Shown here: in pieces, positions 17,551 to 26,144 of the stretch | Position numbering within the stretch: the stretch's first letter is position 1 | Layout: every line of letters begins with the position of its first letter | Origin: Anaerolineales bacterium | GTDB lineage: Bacteria > Chloroflexota > Anaerolineae > Anaerolineales > UBA11579 | NCBI GenBank assembly: GCA_025808555.1 | Contig: CP075526.1 | Location: 1,318,712 to 1,382,711, forward strand | DNA length: 64,000 nt | Direction: 5' to 3' | Program-made: the position numbers and the translations under genes | Notes under the pieces: model-generated | Seen by the model: only the letters and a program-made list of their open reading frames with translations | The model's database searches: none | Told to the model about the DNA's origin: nothing

Positions 17551-20112
17551 TTACTCGGTCACAAAGTCGAAGGTGGCGAAGGCCGGGATGCTGACCGGGA
17601 TGGCAACAACAGCAACTTCCAGCTTGTTGGAGCCAGCGCCGAGAGCAGACGTAGAAGCACTACTCAGGGTGACGACGTAATGGCCGTCAGCGCTCAGCTC
17701 AGCTTCGCCGGTCTCAACCAGTGCGCCTTCTGCGTTGTACAGCAGGTAGCTCACGCTCGAGATCTCGTCGGCCGGGTAAGGTGCGCCGTCGAAGGACACC
17801 AGAACGTCGAAGGTGGCCTCTTCACCCACGGTTACGCGGGCAGAGCCATCGATCTCAGCAGTGGCGACCTTGGGAGCCGCGAAAGCGGACCACTTGTCAG
17901 CCAGGTCGGTGAAGTTCGGGTTGTGTACCAGAACGGCGGTCTTCTCCACCAGCAGAGCCTGCTCGAGGATGTAAGGACCAACACCAGACCAGACGTGACC
18001 GTACGTGCCGTAGAAGTCCAACAGGTTGTTGTAACGAGCGGTAGCTTCTTCAGCAGTTACGAACGCGCCCATGGTGGCGGCGAAAGGAATGTGACCTTCG
18101 TCAGCACCACGCTGCAGGTAAGAGGCCAGCACTTCCAGGCTGGGGCCACCAACGAAGTTGGTCTGCTCCACCTCGGCTTGAACGGCCTTGTCCGGGGTGT
18201 AGGCGAGTTCGCCTTCAGCCTCGGCCCAGTTGGCAGCCGCAATGGCGTGCCAACCAGCATTACCGTAACCGTACTCCGGCCACAGGGTGGCGGCGTTAGC
18301 GCCAGCGATCAGCTCAGCGTCCTGAGTCCACACATCGGTGTAGTACTCAACCGTCAGCGGGTCGGTGGAAACGATGCGCCAGCCCTTGAAGCCGCCCTTG
18401 AACGCAGCCAAACCACCAGCAGCGGCCGCATCGTAGATGGGGCTGCCTTCAGTGCCGGTGGCGAAGGTCATGATCATGGGCATCACGAAGTCAGCCACAG
18501 TCATTGGGCTGCCGTCGTGCCAGGTGCGGTCGTACAGCTCAGCGGGGTAGTGAACCACGGTCTTGATCAGGGAGCTCAAGCCGTCGGGGTGAGCCTCACC
18601 AACAGTGATGAAGGTCTCGGTCTCCGGGTTCCAGTCGATCCAGGCATCCGCCGGGACCTCGTTGCCGTCAACAAAGCTCAGGTCAACCCAGTCGTAGGTG
18701 GTGCCGATGGGCAGGCCTTCCTGCGCGTACACTTCAGCGCTTTCGAGGCGCTGCGGCAGGGGGATACCGGTGTGCGGGTTCAACAGCACAGCGGAGTCAC
18801 GGGTCAGCAACTGCCACTGGTTGTCGTAGGTCCAGTTGCTACCACCGATCGGGTTGGCGGGTTCGACGAAGATGTCAGGGGTACCCCATTGCAGGGTGCC
18901 ACCCTCTTGGTCGTCGAAGCGCAGGGTGAAGGTGGTCAGCGGGTTGATGTCAACGCCAGCGGCCAAGTCAAAGGCCACGGAAACGTTGGGCTGCCACGGG
19001 CTGAAGGCCTGGCCGTCGATCAACCAGACGTGCAGAGCAGCGTCAGCAGCGTATTGCAACGCTTCGCTGATCATCGCCTTGCGCTCATCCAGGTTCGAGT
19101 AGTTGGCGTTGGCCAGGTCATTGGCCAGGGCGCGGTACTCAGGAGAGATCTGGTGCTCGAAGGACTGCCATAGCGTGGTGAAGCCGTAGGCGCTGTCCGG
19201 GGATTCAAAGAACTGGAAGTCAGCAGCGTCATCACGGGTGATACCACCAACGCCCCAGGCGCCGGTGTAGATGTGCCACAGACCGTCCGGAGCGTTACCG
19301 CTCACCCACAGGGCGGCCAACTCAGAAGAGGTGCCGTACTGGCGGGTCACAGTGAAGCCGATGGACTCGAGCTGGTTGGAGATGTAGTCGCCAACCGGAA
19401 CACGGGTGCCGTCGGAGTCAGTGCGGATCAAGAAGATGATGTTGACCGGGGAGCCGTTGTAGCTCCACTTGCCGTCGACCATCGTGGCGCCCATGGCTTC
19501 CATCTCAGCGGAGATGGCGGCAGCGGCGCCCTCAGGGTCGTAGCTCAACTGGGCCTCAAGGCCGCGAATCACGTCAACGTGGCGAGCGTAGTCGGGGAAC
19601 GCGGACACAAACGAGAAGAACTTCGGAGTGCCCAGGCCGCCGTACACTTCCTGGTTGATGTAGTCACGGTCGATGAGGTTGTTCATCGCCTTGCGGATCG
19701 TGGCGTTGGTGAAGGGGTTTAGAGTGCCGTTCAGGAACTCCACGCCACCCACCTCGGCCGTGGCCGGGTTGAAGGTCAGCTCGTAGTAGATACCGTACTG
19801 GAACGAGCGCTCCAGGCCAGCTGCGTCAGCAGCCTGCACATCCTGCGGGCGGGAGAGGTTCGAGGTATAGATGTCGATGTCGCCGGCTGCAATCTGGGTG
19901 ATTGCAGAGTCGGCGCCCACGATCTTCATACCGATCTCATCCAGCCAGCCACCCACGCGGGTGGTAGCAGGAGGGGCTTCAGTTGCCGGGGCTTCAGTGG
20001 CTTCGACCGGTGCTTGAGTGGCCGTAGCGCTGGAGCTCGGCTGGCACGCGCCCAGCACCAAGCTAGCGACTAGCAGGATGCTGAACAGCGCCAAAATGCG
20101 ATTGCGTTGCAT
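17551..20112 (-). CDS. ABC transporter substrate-binding lipoprotein, apparently circularly permuted SBP_bac_5
   Basis: A lipoprotein (lipobox VLGAC, Cys23) that should capture the transported solute, probably a peptide or similar. The blocks of the SBP_bac_5 family are all present but in rotated order. Residues about 53-85 match the family's middle (IGMKIVGADSAITQIAAGD), 130-165 the late block (NPFTNATIRKAMNNLIDRD), and only at about 410-550 come the normally N-terminal blocks (NPIGGSNWTYD, WHDGSPMTVADFV). The GPYILEQ...NPNF block at about 730-760 would normally be followed by residue 53. A C-terminal Ig-like domain of about 85 residues is added. 853 residues, against about 550 usual. A GGAGGAG ribosome binding site precedes the ATG. 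Confidence 0.85.
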   Translation of the reverse strand: MQRNRILALFSILLVASLVLGACQPSSSATATQAPVEATEAPATEAPPATTRVGGWLDEIGMKIVGADSAITQIAAGDIDIYTSNLSRPQDVQAADAAGLERSFQYGIYYELTFNPATAEVGGVEFLNGTLNPFTNATIRKAMNNLIDRDYINQEVYGGLGTPKFFSFVSAFPDYARHVDVIRGLEAQLSYDPEGAAAAISAEMEAMGATMVDGKWSYNGSPVNIIFLIRTDSDGTRVPVGDYISNQLESIGFTVTRQYGTSSELAALWVSGNAPDGLWHIYTGAWGVGGITRDDAADFQFFESPDSAYGFTTLWQSFEHQISPEYRALANDLANANYSNLDERKAMISEALQYAADAALHVWLIDGQAFSPWQPNVSVAFDLAAGVDINPLTTFTLRFDDQEGGTLQWGTPDIFVEPANPIGGSNWTYDNQWQLLTRDSAVLLNPHTGIPLPQRLESAEVYAQEGLPIGTTYDWVDLSFVDGNEVPADAWIDWNPETETFITVGEAHPDGLSSLIKTVVHYPAELYDRTWHDGSPMTVADFVMPMIMTFATGTEGSPIYDAAAAGGLAAFKGGFKGWRIVSTDPLTVEYYTDVWTQDAELIAGANAATLWPEYGYGNAGWHAIAAANWAEAEGELAYTPDKAVQAEVEQTNFVGGPSLEVLASYLQRGADEGHIPFAATMGAFVTAEEATARYNNLLDFYGTYGHVWSGVGPYILEQALLVEKTAVLVHNPNFTDLADKWSAFAAPKVATAEIDGSARVTVGEEATFDVLVSFDGAPYPADEISSVSYLLYNAEGALVETGEAELSADGHYVVTLSSASTSALGAGSNKLEVAVVAIPVSIPAFATFDFVTE

Positions 20113-20288
20113 GTGTTCTCCTCCGTAAAAAATTTGACTAAGTTGGTTAGGCAGGTAATTCAGTGCTTCTGGTGAGTACCACCTCCTTTGATTTAGATTA
20201 GGCTTACGCCTTTAGCTGACAAACACAAAAAAAGCACAGCCAGCTATTGCCGCAAAACGAATTGCGAGCCCTGGTAGTACAGATTTTC

Positions 20289-20321
20289 ATTATAGGGCTT
20301 TAATTGTGGAATTGTGCCACA
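20289..20321 (-). promoter_or_regulatory. Candidate promoter and operator of the ABC transporter operon
   Basis: On the minus strand a perfect TATAAT (20289-20294) lies 176 bases before the binding-protein ATG. Just upstream a 17-base inverted repeat, tgtgg-N7-ccaca (20305-20321), covers the expected -35 position. This is a suitable place for a repressor or activator. No strong -35 hexamer is visible. The leader between them and the gene also contains an unused strong Shine-Dalgarno sequence (aaaggaggt). Confidence 0.45.
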
Positions 20322-20341
20322 GATTCGGCAGAATCTAATAA

Positions 20342-21100
20342 TTAGTTGGCCGGGTCGATTTCCTTAATGAGAGAAGGCAGCTGGGCCAAAGAGGCGATTT
20401 GGGCGTCTGGTTTGATGGTTTGGGCGTGGTCACGGTTGGCTGGGGTATCCGCCCGCCGGGTCAGCCAAATGCTGTAGAGCCCGGCATTGCCGGCCCCCAG
20501 AACATCCGCTCCCAGCGTATCGCCCACCATGGCAGCCTGGCTGGCTTGAAGGCCAAGACGCTCCAGGGCCAGGTTGAATATGCGCGGATTGGGCTTGCGC
20601 ACCCCACAGGCGGCTGAGCTGAGCACCAGGTCAAAGTATGGGCGTAGCCCGGTGTTATCCACCAGGGTTTGGACATCCTCGTCGTCTCCGGCGTTTGAAA
20701 TAATCGCCAGCTTGTATCCAGCCCCTTTGAGAGTTGTAAGGGTGGGCAGCGTGTCATCTTCCAGAAGCCAATGGGCCTGTGACGCTGCATACAAGGCGCG
20801 CAGGGCAGGCAAGAGCTGTTGCTGACTCACATCGGGATACCCCAGGTCAGCTAGCAGGGTTTTCAAAACGTAGGCAGTTGTATGCTCCACAAACTCTGCT
20901 TCTCGTTGGGCATAGTAGTCATTCAGACGAGAACGAAACTGAAGCAGGAACTTGGGCGTGTCAAGCACAAAACCTTCGCCTTGCAAGTGGGCCAGTAATT
21001 GCGCATCAGCCTTTTGCTGCACCTGGGGCCAGGCACCGTCAAAGTACAGCAAGGTATTGCCAAGGTCAAAGAAAATGGCTTCAAGGCGTTGGGTGCTCAT
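20342..21100 (-). CDS. HAD-superfamily hydrolase (subfamily IA), second catalytic Asp replaced
   Basis: A cytoplasmic HAD-fold enzyme of about 252 residues. Motif I is FFDLGNTL: the nucleophile Asp is present, but the acid-base Asp two residues later is Gly. Motif II SN (IISNAGDDE), motif III Lys (GVRKPNPRIF) and motif IV GDTLGADVLGA are intact. Loss of the second Asp is seen in dehalogenase-like and some non-phosphatase HAD proteins, so phosphatase activity should not be assumed. I prefer the ATG at 21100, which has GGA 7 bases upstream, over the one at 21112. Monocistronic. Confidence 0.85.
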   Translation of the reverse strand: MSTQRLEAIFFDLGNTLLYFDGAWPQVQQKADAQLLAHLQGEGFVLDTPKFLLQFRSRLNDYYAQREAEFVEHTTAYVLKTLLADLGYPDVSQQQLLPALRALYAASQAHWLLEDDTLPTLTTLKGAGYKLAIISNAGDDEDVQTLVDNTGLRPYFDLVLSSAACGVRKPNPRIFNLALERLGLQASQAAMVGDTLGADVLGAGNAGLYSIWLTRRADTPANRDHAQTIKPDAQIASLAQLPSLIKEIDPAN

Positions 21101-21159
21101 GGATGGTCCCATTGTTCTACAACGAATAACCCCCCGTCAGTTGTTTCGTGTCACATTCT

Positions 21160-21194
21160 AAAAAAAGCGCCCGCTTTGTGAGCGGGCGCTTTTA
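21160..21194 (-). terminator. Intrinsic terminator after the FW-domain lipoprotein gene
   Basis: A strong GC-rich stem (agcgcccgct / agcgggcgct) flanked by A-rich and T-rich tracts sits 4 bases after the stop at 21198. It reads as a terminator on the minus strand and could also act on the plus strand. Confidence 0.85.
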
Positions 21195-21197
21195 TGG

Positions 21198-21869
21198 TTA
21201 GTCTTCTTCTGCTACAGGCAGAACTTCAATGTCTACCCAGAACCAGGAGCGGGCGTTGTTGCCAATACCAAAGATGACGCCATCGCCGCGCAACATCCAA
21301 TAGCCCTTGTAAAAGCCAGAGCGATCGGGGGCGCGCATGCTCACTTCCACCATGGCGTAATCGCCAGGCGGGATCTCACGGTCGGTGAATTCCACAACGG
21401 TTTCAGCGCCCATCAGGTCACCCTGAGTCCAGATGACGGCGAAGTCGCGCTTCCATGTGCAGGAGCCGGTGTTCTTGAGACGCCATACCTTAGTGAACGG
21501 GATGTTGGCGTAGATCTGAACACCATCCGGGTGAGACTCCCACTCCAGGTTGGCGCGCAAGCAAGGAATGCCAGAGGTGCTGGGTTGCTGTTGCTGAGCC
21601 TGGGTGGGGAATGGTGTGGGGGTAACGCCGCCCTCTGGAGTAGCCGTGGGGGTGGGCGGTTCAGGCGTGAAGGTGGGCGTCGGCGGAATCGGGGTGAAAG
21701 TGGCTGTAGGCGGGGCAGCCGCGGCGGTTTCGGTGAGCGCCTGGAAAGCGATCTGGGCTGCCTCAGTTAGCACCGCATCTGTATTGGAAGCAGAGCCGCC
21801 GCCACAAGCGCTAAGCAAAACTGCGCCAGCCAGCAGCACAAGGATCAAAGTCTTTTGGGTATTTCTCAC
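21198..21869 (-). CDS. Lipoprotein with an NBR1-type four-tryptophan (FW) Ig-like domain
   Basis: A 223-residue exported lipoprotein (lipobox LLSAC) with a Thr/Pro-rich linker of repeated TPTFTP and TPT units (about residues 50-95). The C-terminal domain of about 115 residues matches the FW or NBR1 Ig-like fold: FTKVWRLKNTGSCTWKRDF, then YKGYWMLRGDGVIFG and SWFWVDIEV, with the conserved tryptophans. The domain is best known from the eukaryotic autophagy receptor NBR1 and occurs in bacteria, where its role is not established. The start is GTG with GAGGTG upstream. Monocistronic with its own terminator. Confidence 0.8.
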   Translation of the reverse strand: MRNTQKTLILVLLAGAVLLSACGGGSASNTDAVLTEAAQIAFQALTETAAAAPPTATFTPIPPTPTFTPEPPTPTATPEGGVTPTPFPTQAQQQQPSTSGIPCLRANLEWESHPDGVQIYANIPFTKVWRLKNTGSCTWKRDFAVIWTQGDLMGAETVVEFTDREIPPGDYAMVEVSMRAPDRSGFYKGYWMLRGDGVIFGIGNNARSWFWVDIEVLPVAEED

Positions 21870-21952
21870 AACAGCACCTCAAATTTTTGGCGTAAGAGCA
21901 AAAATTATATCCCCCGCTATAGCGGTTAAGGATTCTCTCATTCGTTTACCAT

Positions 21953-23440
21953 TTAAGGCCGTGGGGGCTGAAAGTTGGGTGCCGCCATACTCCACTCAGG
22001 TTGTTGGGCTGAGCCACCCGCAGCGACGTATAGCTGGTAATCGCTGCTGAGACAATTGCGAGCATTCACGGCGCGCTCCAGGTTCATGACAATTACGTAT
22101 GTGCGCTCGTGCCCGCTACTATCCAGGCTGACTTCACCATTCCACATCGGGTAGACGAAACTTTCACCTTCGGCAATGCCAACAACCGCCCCCAGCATTC
22201 CCTCGGTGTTCAGGGTGACAGTGATGGCTTGCTGGAAAGGCAGTTCAACGTAGTCCGCGCCGAGTTGGTGCACGCCATCGGTGGGCGTGAACCAGTCATC
22301 CAGCACAGCAGAACCCTCCATAGCAACGGTGGGATAACGCAAGCCTTCTTCAAAGTTGCGCGTGAGCAGTGCTACGCTGTAATCAAGGAATACATCTTCG
22401 AAAGTTGTGTCGTATTCGGCCAGCAAGGCGTCCCAGGCATCATAGCCATCGAGATCGATAATGTGCTCCCAGAGGCGCAGCACAATATCGTGCCCGTACT
22501 GCTCGGAGAGATGGCGCATAAAGATCCACATCCCGTACCAGCGGTCAAGATCGTCATCGTGCTGTTCGCCGCCCTCGGCGAGCTGGCACGAGTCGGGTGA
22601 CTTCATGACCGAGTCGAGGCTGAATATCGGATCATTGACGCTGTCGAACAGCTCTTCCTCGATCCATGTGGAGGTGGCCTCCCAGACCCAGTCGTGCGGC
22701 TCCTCGCCGTCATAGCCGAACTGGATCGCGTGGTGGAACTCGTGGGCAGCTGTGCTGCGCATGTAATTCAAGGCATCTTCGGGATAGCTTCCGTCTTCTT
22801 CGTAGTCGTAGTCTTCCAGATAGTCATTGTCCAAAACGATGTGAGTATGCGTTGAGGTTTGTTCGATGAGCGGGCTGTTGGGGTTGTCGCCAATGACGGG
22901 GTTGTCATAGTCCGAGTCGGTATAACCCGCGTAATCTTCGTCCATGATGTTCATCAGGTAGACGTCATAGCGGTCATCGCCGCCCAGGCCGAAGTCTGGT
23001 GGGGGAGCGGCCCAGCCGAAGTGATCTATGGAGGCGAACCAGGAATACTCCATGGCGCGAGCGACTTCGATAACGTAATCCGGATGGCCGCTGCCGGTGC
23101 TCTCGGCGGAGGGAACACCATCTTCGCCGTCCCAGGTGTAGTGGATGCGGAAGTTCTCCGTATCGAGGACATACATTGTGCCGCTAAGTCTGGGGCGGTC
23201 ATGGTCGCTGGGGCTGAGGGTGGGCGGGTCAATGATCAGGTCGGGCAGCAATTGCAGGCCGTCGAGGCGTTCACTGGTGATGATGGGCCGGGTTTGGGTG
23301 GCTTGCGGGGTTGGACGCAGGTTGAGCTCGAGGTCGCGCTCAGCTTCCGGAGCGCCTAGGAGCGTGCGGCAGGCGATGCTGGTGAGCAGGAGGGCGCTGA
23401 AGGCCAGCGAGAGGGCGCGAGGAGAGCGGGAGCGATGCAT
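21953..23440 (-). CDS. Lipoprotein zinc metalloprotease (HExxH)
   Basis: A 495-residue exported protein whose signal peptide ends in LLTSIAC, a probable lipobox. A zinc-protease motif HEFHH appears in STAAHEFHHAIQFGYDG, followed about 15 residues later by WEATSTWIEEE, where a glutamate could be the third ligand (gluzincin-like). It resembles the MXAN_6640-type putative metalloproteases (name from memory). The upstream part is rich in Asp, Tyr and Gly (DYEEDGSYPED), suggesting calcium sites. I chose the ATG at 23440 because it starts the signal peptide. The substrate is unknown. Confidence 0.8.
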   Translation of the reverse strand: MHRSRSPRALSLAFSALLLTSIACRTLLGAPEAERDLELNLRPTPQATQTRPIITSERLDGLQLLPDLIIDPPTLSPSDHDRPRLSGTMYVLDTENFRIHYTWDGEDGVPSAESTGSGHPDYVIEVARAMEYSWFASIDHFGWAAPPPDFGLGGDDRYDVYLMNIMDEDYAGYTDSDYDNPVIGDNPNSPLIEQTSTHTHIVLDNDYLEDYDYEEDGSYPEDALNYMRSTAAHEFHHAIQFGYDGEEPHDWVWEATSTWIEEELFDSVNDPIFSLDSVMKSPDSCQLAEGGEQHDDDLDRWYGMWIFMRHLSEQYGHDIVLRLWEHIIDLDGYDAWDALLAEYDTTFEDVFLDYSVALLTRNFEEGLRYPTVAMEGSAVLDDWFTPTDGVHQLGADYVELPFQQAITVTLNTEGMLGAVVGIAEGESFVYPMWNGEVSLDSSGHERTYVIVMNLERAVNARNCLSSDYQLYVAAGGSAQQPEWSMAAPNFQPPRP

Positions 23441-23560
23441 TGTGATTTCTCGGCTTTCTGGATGGATGGGATTCAGTGTACTGGCGCAGCAGATGCTGCG
23501 CCAGTACACAAGGTGGGAAACTGAGGGTGCATTGCATCGCTAGCGATGCAATGCAAAAGA

Positions 23561-25141
23561 CTATTCGATGACGGTGTTGGTCTGCTCGTGCATGTAGAGC
23601 GGCAGGTAGTAGTGGCCGCCGGCGCCCTTTCCGGAGGAGCCGGAGCCCTTCCAGCCGCCGAAGGGCTGGAAGCCAGGCCAGGCGCCGGTGCTGGCGCCCT
23701 GCGGGCGGTTGGCGTAGGTGACGCCGGCCTCGATGTTCTCGAAGAACCACTTGGACTCATCAGCGCTGCCGTAGAAGCCCGCGGTGAGACCAAAGTCGAC
23801 ATCGTTGGCGAGGGCCATGCCTTCGTCGAGGCTCTTGATCTTGTGCACCATGGTGATGGGCAGGAACATCTCCTGCTTCCAGAGCTTGTGATTGGTGGGA
23901 ACGTCGGTGACGATGGTTGGCTCGCAGAAGTAACCCCTGCCGAAGTCGCCATCGGTCAGCACGCGGCCGCCGGTGGCAATCGCGCCGTTCTGGGACAGAT
24001 CTTCCGTCCAACCCTTGTAGTTGTTGTAGGCGCCCTCGTTGATGACGGGACCCATGAAGGTGTCTTTGAGCGTGGGGTCGCCCACCTTGAGGGTCTTGGT
24101 CACAGCCAGCAACTTCTCGAGCAGCTGGTCGTAGACGGGTTCTTCTATATAGATGCGCGAGCCAGCGGAGCACTTTTGCCCCTGCAAGCCGAAGGCTGAG
24201 CGATAGAGACCCTGCGTGGCGCGCTCCAGGTCAGCATGGCGCGAAACGATGACGGGGTTCTTGCCGCCCATCTCGAGCAGGATGGGGCGGGGGTAGCGGC
24301 CATTGGCAAAGGTGCGGTAGATGTGCATGCCGACGTTGTAGGAGCCGGTGAAGGTGAGGCCGGCAGTGCGCGGATCATCCACCAGGGCCTGGCCAGCGAT
24401 GGCGCCGTCGCCCGTGACGTAGTTGACCACGCCATCGGGGAAGCCGGCGTCACGGAAGACCTCGGCCAGCAGGCGTGAGGCCCAGGGCGTGTCTTCGGCG
24501 GGTTTCATGACGACGGTGTTGCCGGCGACCAGCGCGGTGCCAGCCGGGCCGGCGGTGAGGGCGAAAGGAAAGTTGAAGGGGCTGATGACGACCCAGACGC
24601 CGTAGGGGCGCAGGCGGTTGGTGTTGGTGGCTTTGTAGCCTTTGAGCGGGTCGACGCCCATGGGGCGGATGAAGCCGTTGTTGGCCTCCATCTGGTCACA
24701 GGCGTAGTAGAAGAAATCTGCGGCTTCAGAGACGTCACCCAGGGCTTCCATGCGGTTCTTGCCGACTTCGATGGAGACGACTGCGGCGATGTCAAAAATG
24801 CGCTCGGTGATCAGGTCGGCCGCTTTGCGGACGAGGGTAACGCGCTCCTGCCAAGGGCGGCGGCCCCAGTCTTTGGACGCGGCGTAGGCGGCTTCCATTG
24901 CGGGGGCGACTTCGGCGGCGGTGGCTTCCTGAAAGGTGCCCAGCAGCCAGTCAGTGTTGATGGGAGAGCGGTCTTCGAACTTGGCGGCGGCGCGCACATC
25001 CTTGCCGTTGATGAACATGGGGTGCTCCTGGCCTAAATTGCCTTTTACCTTGGCAATGGCGGCCTCGAAGCGGGTGTGCAGATCCTCCGGGGGATCGTAC
25101 ATGGTGGCATAGGTGAGTCGGAATTTACCCGGGTCTGACAT
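23561..25141 (-). CDS. pruA: L-glutamate gamma-semialdehyde (1-pyrroline-5-carboxylate) dehydrogenase
   Basis: Oxidises glutamate semialdehyde to glutamate with NAD+, the second step of proline and arginine breakdown. It is a full-length aldehyde dehydrogenase of 526 residues with the catalytic Cys in GQKCSAGSR, the general-base Glu in LEMGGKNP, and the N-terminal extension typical of P5C dehydrogenases (HPMFINGKDV). An AAGGAG ribosome binding site precedes the ATG. No proline dehydrogenase gene is adjacent, so the partner must be elsewhere. Confidence 0.88.
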   Translation of the reverse strand: MSDPGKFRLTYATMYDPPEDLHTRFEAAIAKVKGNLGQEHPMFINGKDVRAAAKFEDRSPINTDWLLGTFQEATAAEVAPAMEAAYAASKDWGRRPWQERVTLVRKAADLITERIFDIAAVVSIEVGKNRMEALGDVSEAADFFYYACDQMEANNGFIRPMGVDPLKGYKATNTNRLRPYGVWVVISPFNFPFALTAGPAGTALVAGNTVVMKPAEDTPWASRLLAEVFRDAGFPDGVVNYVTGDGAIAGQALVDDPRTAGLTFTGSYNVGMHIYRTFANGRYPRPILLEMGGKNPVIVSRHADLERATQGLYRSAFGLQGQKCSAGSRIYIEEPVYDQLLEKLLAVTKTLKVGDPTLKDTFMGPVINEGAYNNYKGWTEDLSQNGAIATGGRVLTDGDFGRGYFCEPTIVTDVPTNHKLWKQEMFLPITMVHKIKSLDEGMALANDVDFGLTAGFYGSADESKWFFENIEAGVTYANRPQGASTGAWPGFQPFGGWKGSGSSGKGAGGHYYLPLYMHEQTNTVIE

Positions 25142-25392
25142 TATGTTTGCTCCTTGGACACAGCTGTTGGGGAACCTTGGACAGGATGTGAAGTATAGCC
25201 CAGCTACTTGTACCCCTCCTGAAAGTTATTAGTTTTTGGAGGGGTGGGGGTCTCCACTAACAACTACTAACAACTAACAACTTTCTGTTCCGAGTTACTA
25301 GGTTTGAGCACAGAGTCAATCTAGTGCTTGAATGACCTAAAGGATTCCTCGGCTTTGAGGACTTGTGTATTTGTGGTTCATTAGGGTGCCGC

Positions 25393-25511
25393 CTCGGAAT
25401 GACGGGGCTTCCTGGCTTGGGGATTGCTTCGTCCGGCTGCGCCGTCCTCGCAAAGACGGATGGGCACGTTGGGAAATTGTGCGCAGGCAAGCCTGCGCCT
25501 CGCAATGACGG
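25393..25511. repeat. Dispersed intergenic repeat, copy 1
   Basis: Contains ttggggattgcttcgtccg (25417-25435) and cctcgcaatgacgg (25498-25511), both shared exactly with bases 63794-63812 and 63847-63860. Inside are further partial copies (cctcggaatgacgg, cctcgcaaagacgg), so it looks like nested units. Motifs of this kind (cattgcgagg ... gacgaagcaatcc) recur in intergenic DNA of many bacteria; function unknown. Confidence 0.75.
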
Positions 25512-25632
25512 ATAGGCGTATTTTCGCATGCTGTGCTCCCCTGCCTGTATAGGAGTGATAGTACAGGTAGGTGCAAAAAAGGAGTGGGTTTTGGGCCTGA
25601 ATGTCAATGAACTGGGTTTGATTGCGGAAAGA

Positions 25633-25660
25633 TGCACAAACGGTGCACTTGTGTTACAAT
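25633..25660 (+). promoter_or_regulatory. Candidate promoter and operator of the nuo operon
   Basis: A -10-like TACAAT (25655-25660) lies 71 bases before nuoA. A 15-base inverted repeat, tgcac-aaacg-gtgca (25633-25647), covers the expected -35 position, where a regulator could bind. No canonical -35 is visible, consistent with activator dependence but also with chance. Confidence 0.35.
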
Positions 25661-25731
25661 GCGGTTTATCTGTAAATCTGCCGCAAGGTGAATCTTTTTT
25701 GCGGTAATCAGGACAAAGAGACCCAATACGC

Positions 25732-26088
25732 ATGGAACAAAACTGGCTTTTTATTGGCGTGTTCGTTGCAATTGCGGGAGTTTTCCCTCTTTTGCCGATC
25801 ATTATTGCGCAGATCCTGGCCCCGCGCAAACCCAACCACATCAAGCTTGAGACCTACGAATGCGGTATGGAGACGGTGGGCGACACCTGGGTGCAGTTCA
25901 AGGTGCAGTACTACATTTACGGCCTGGTTTTCCTGATCTTTGATATTGAAACTGCCTTCCTGTACCCGTGGGCTGTGGCTTACGGCGTGCTGCCGATGTT
26001 TGCGGTTGTTGAAGGCGTGATCTTCATCCTGATCCTTGCGGGCGGCCTTTTCTACGCCTGGCGCAAGGGTGCCCTGGAATGGTCTTAA
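25732..26088 (+). CDS. nuoA: NADH-quinone oxidoreductase subunit A
   Basis: Small membrane subunit of complex I at the junction of the membrane and peripheral arms. 118 residues with three spans; the loop after span 1 has the family hallmark ETYECGMETVGD, including the conserved Cys, and span 2 follows FKVQYYIYGLVFLIFDIE. First gene of the nuo cluster. nuoB, C and D, which usually follow nuoA, are absent here; nuoH is next. Confidence 0.95.
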   Translation: MEQNWLFIGVFVAIAGVFPLLPIIIAQILAPRKPNHIKLETYECGMETVGDTWVQFKVQYYIYGLVFLIFDIETAFLYPWAVAYGVLPMFAVVEGVIFILILAGGLFYAWRKGALEWS

Positions 26089-26144
26089 AGGCTGCTACAG
26101 CTACGCTGTTCAGCCTTTTTATTTGAGCACACAGAGGAAATGTA

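Larger units (their letters stand above)
25142..25731. other. 590-base intergenic region with a dispersed repeat and the nuo promoter
   Basis: No convincing gene. The left part holds cccctcc/ggagggg arms that could terminate or insulate, and a low-complexity acaactaacaactaac stretch. Bases 25393-25511 carry a dispersed repeat also found at 63794-63860. The right end holds the candidate nuo operator and promoter. The long minus-strand reading frame here is translated repeat and is not a credible gene. Confidence 0.7.

Noticed and set aside
17518-19173. Long plus-strand reading frame opposite the ABC binding-protein gene
   Set aside because: It is an antisense shadow of a GC-rich gene whose minus-strand protein has a signal peptide and family blocks; the plus-strand translation has no recognisable domain and no ribosome binding site.
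20301-20321. lac-operator-like string and a TGGCAC resembling a sigma-54 -24 element before the ABC operon
   Set aside because: The match to the lac operator is partial and by chance likely; the TGGCAC is not followed by TTGC at the sigma-54 spacing. The inverted repeat itself is kept as a possible operator.
20113-20341. Leader peptide after the strong aaaggaggt site upstream of the ABC binding-protein gene
   Set aside because: The only close start (GTG) overlaps the Shine-Dalgarno sequence itself, so the spacing does not allow initiation.
25257-25844. 195-codon minus-strand frame in the nuo upstream region
   Set aside because: It runs through the dispersed repeat and into nuoA antisense, with no domain and no ribosome binding site.
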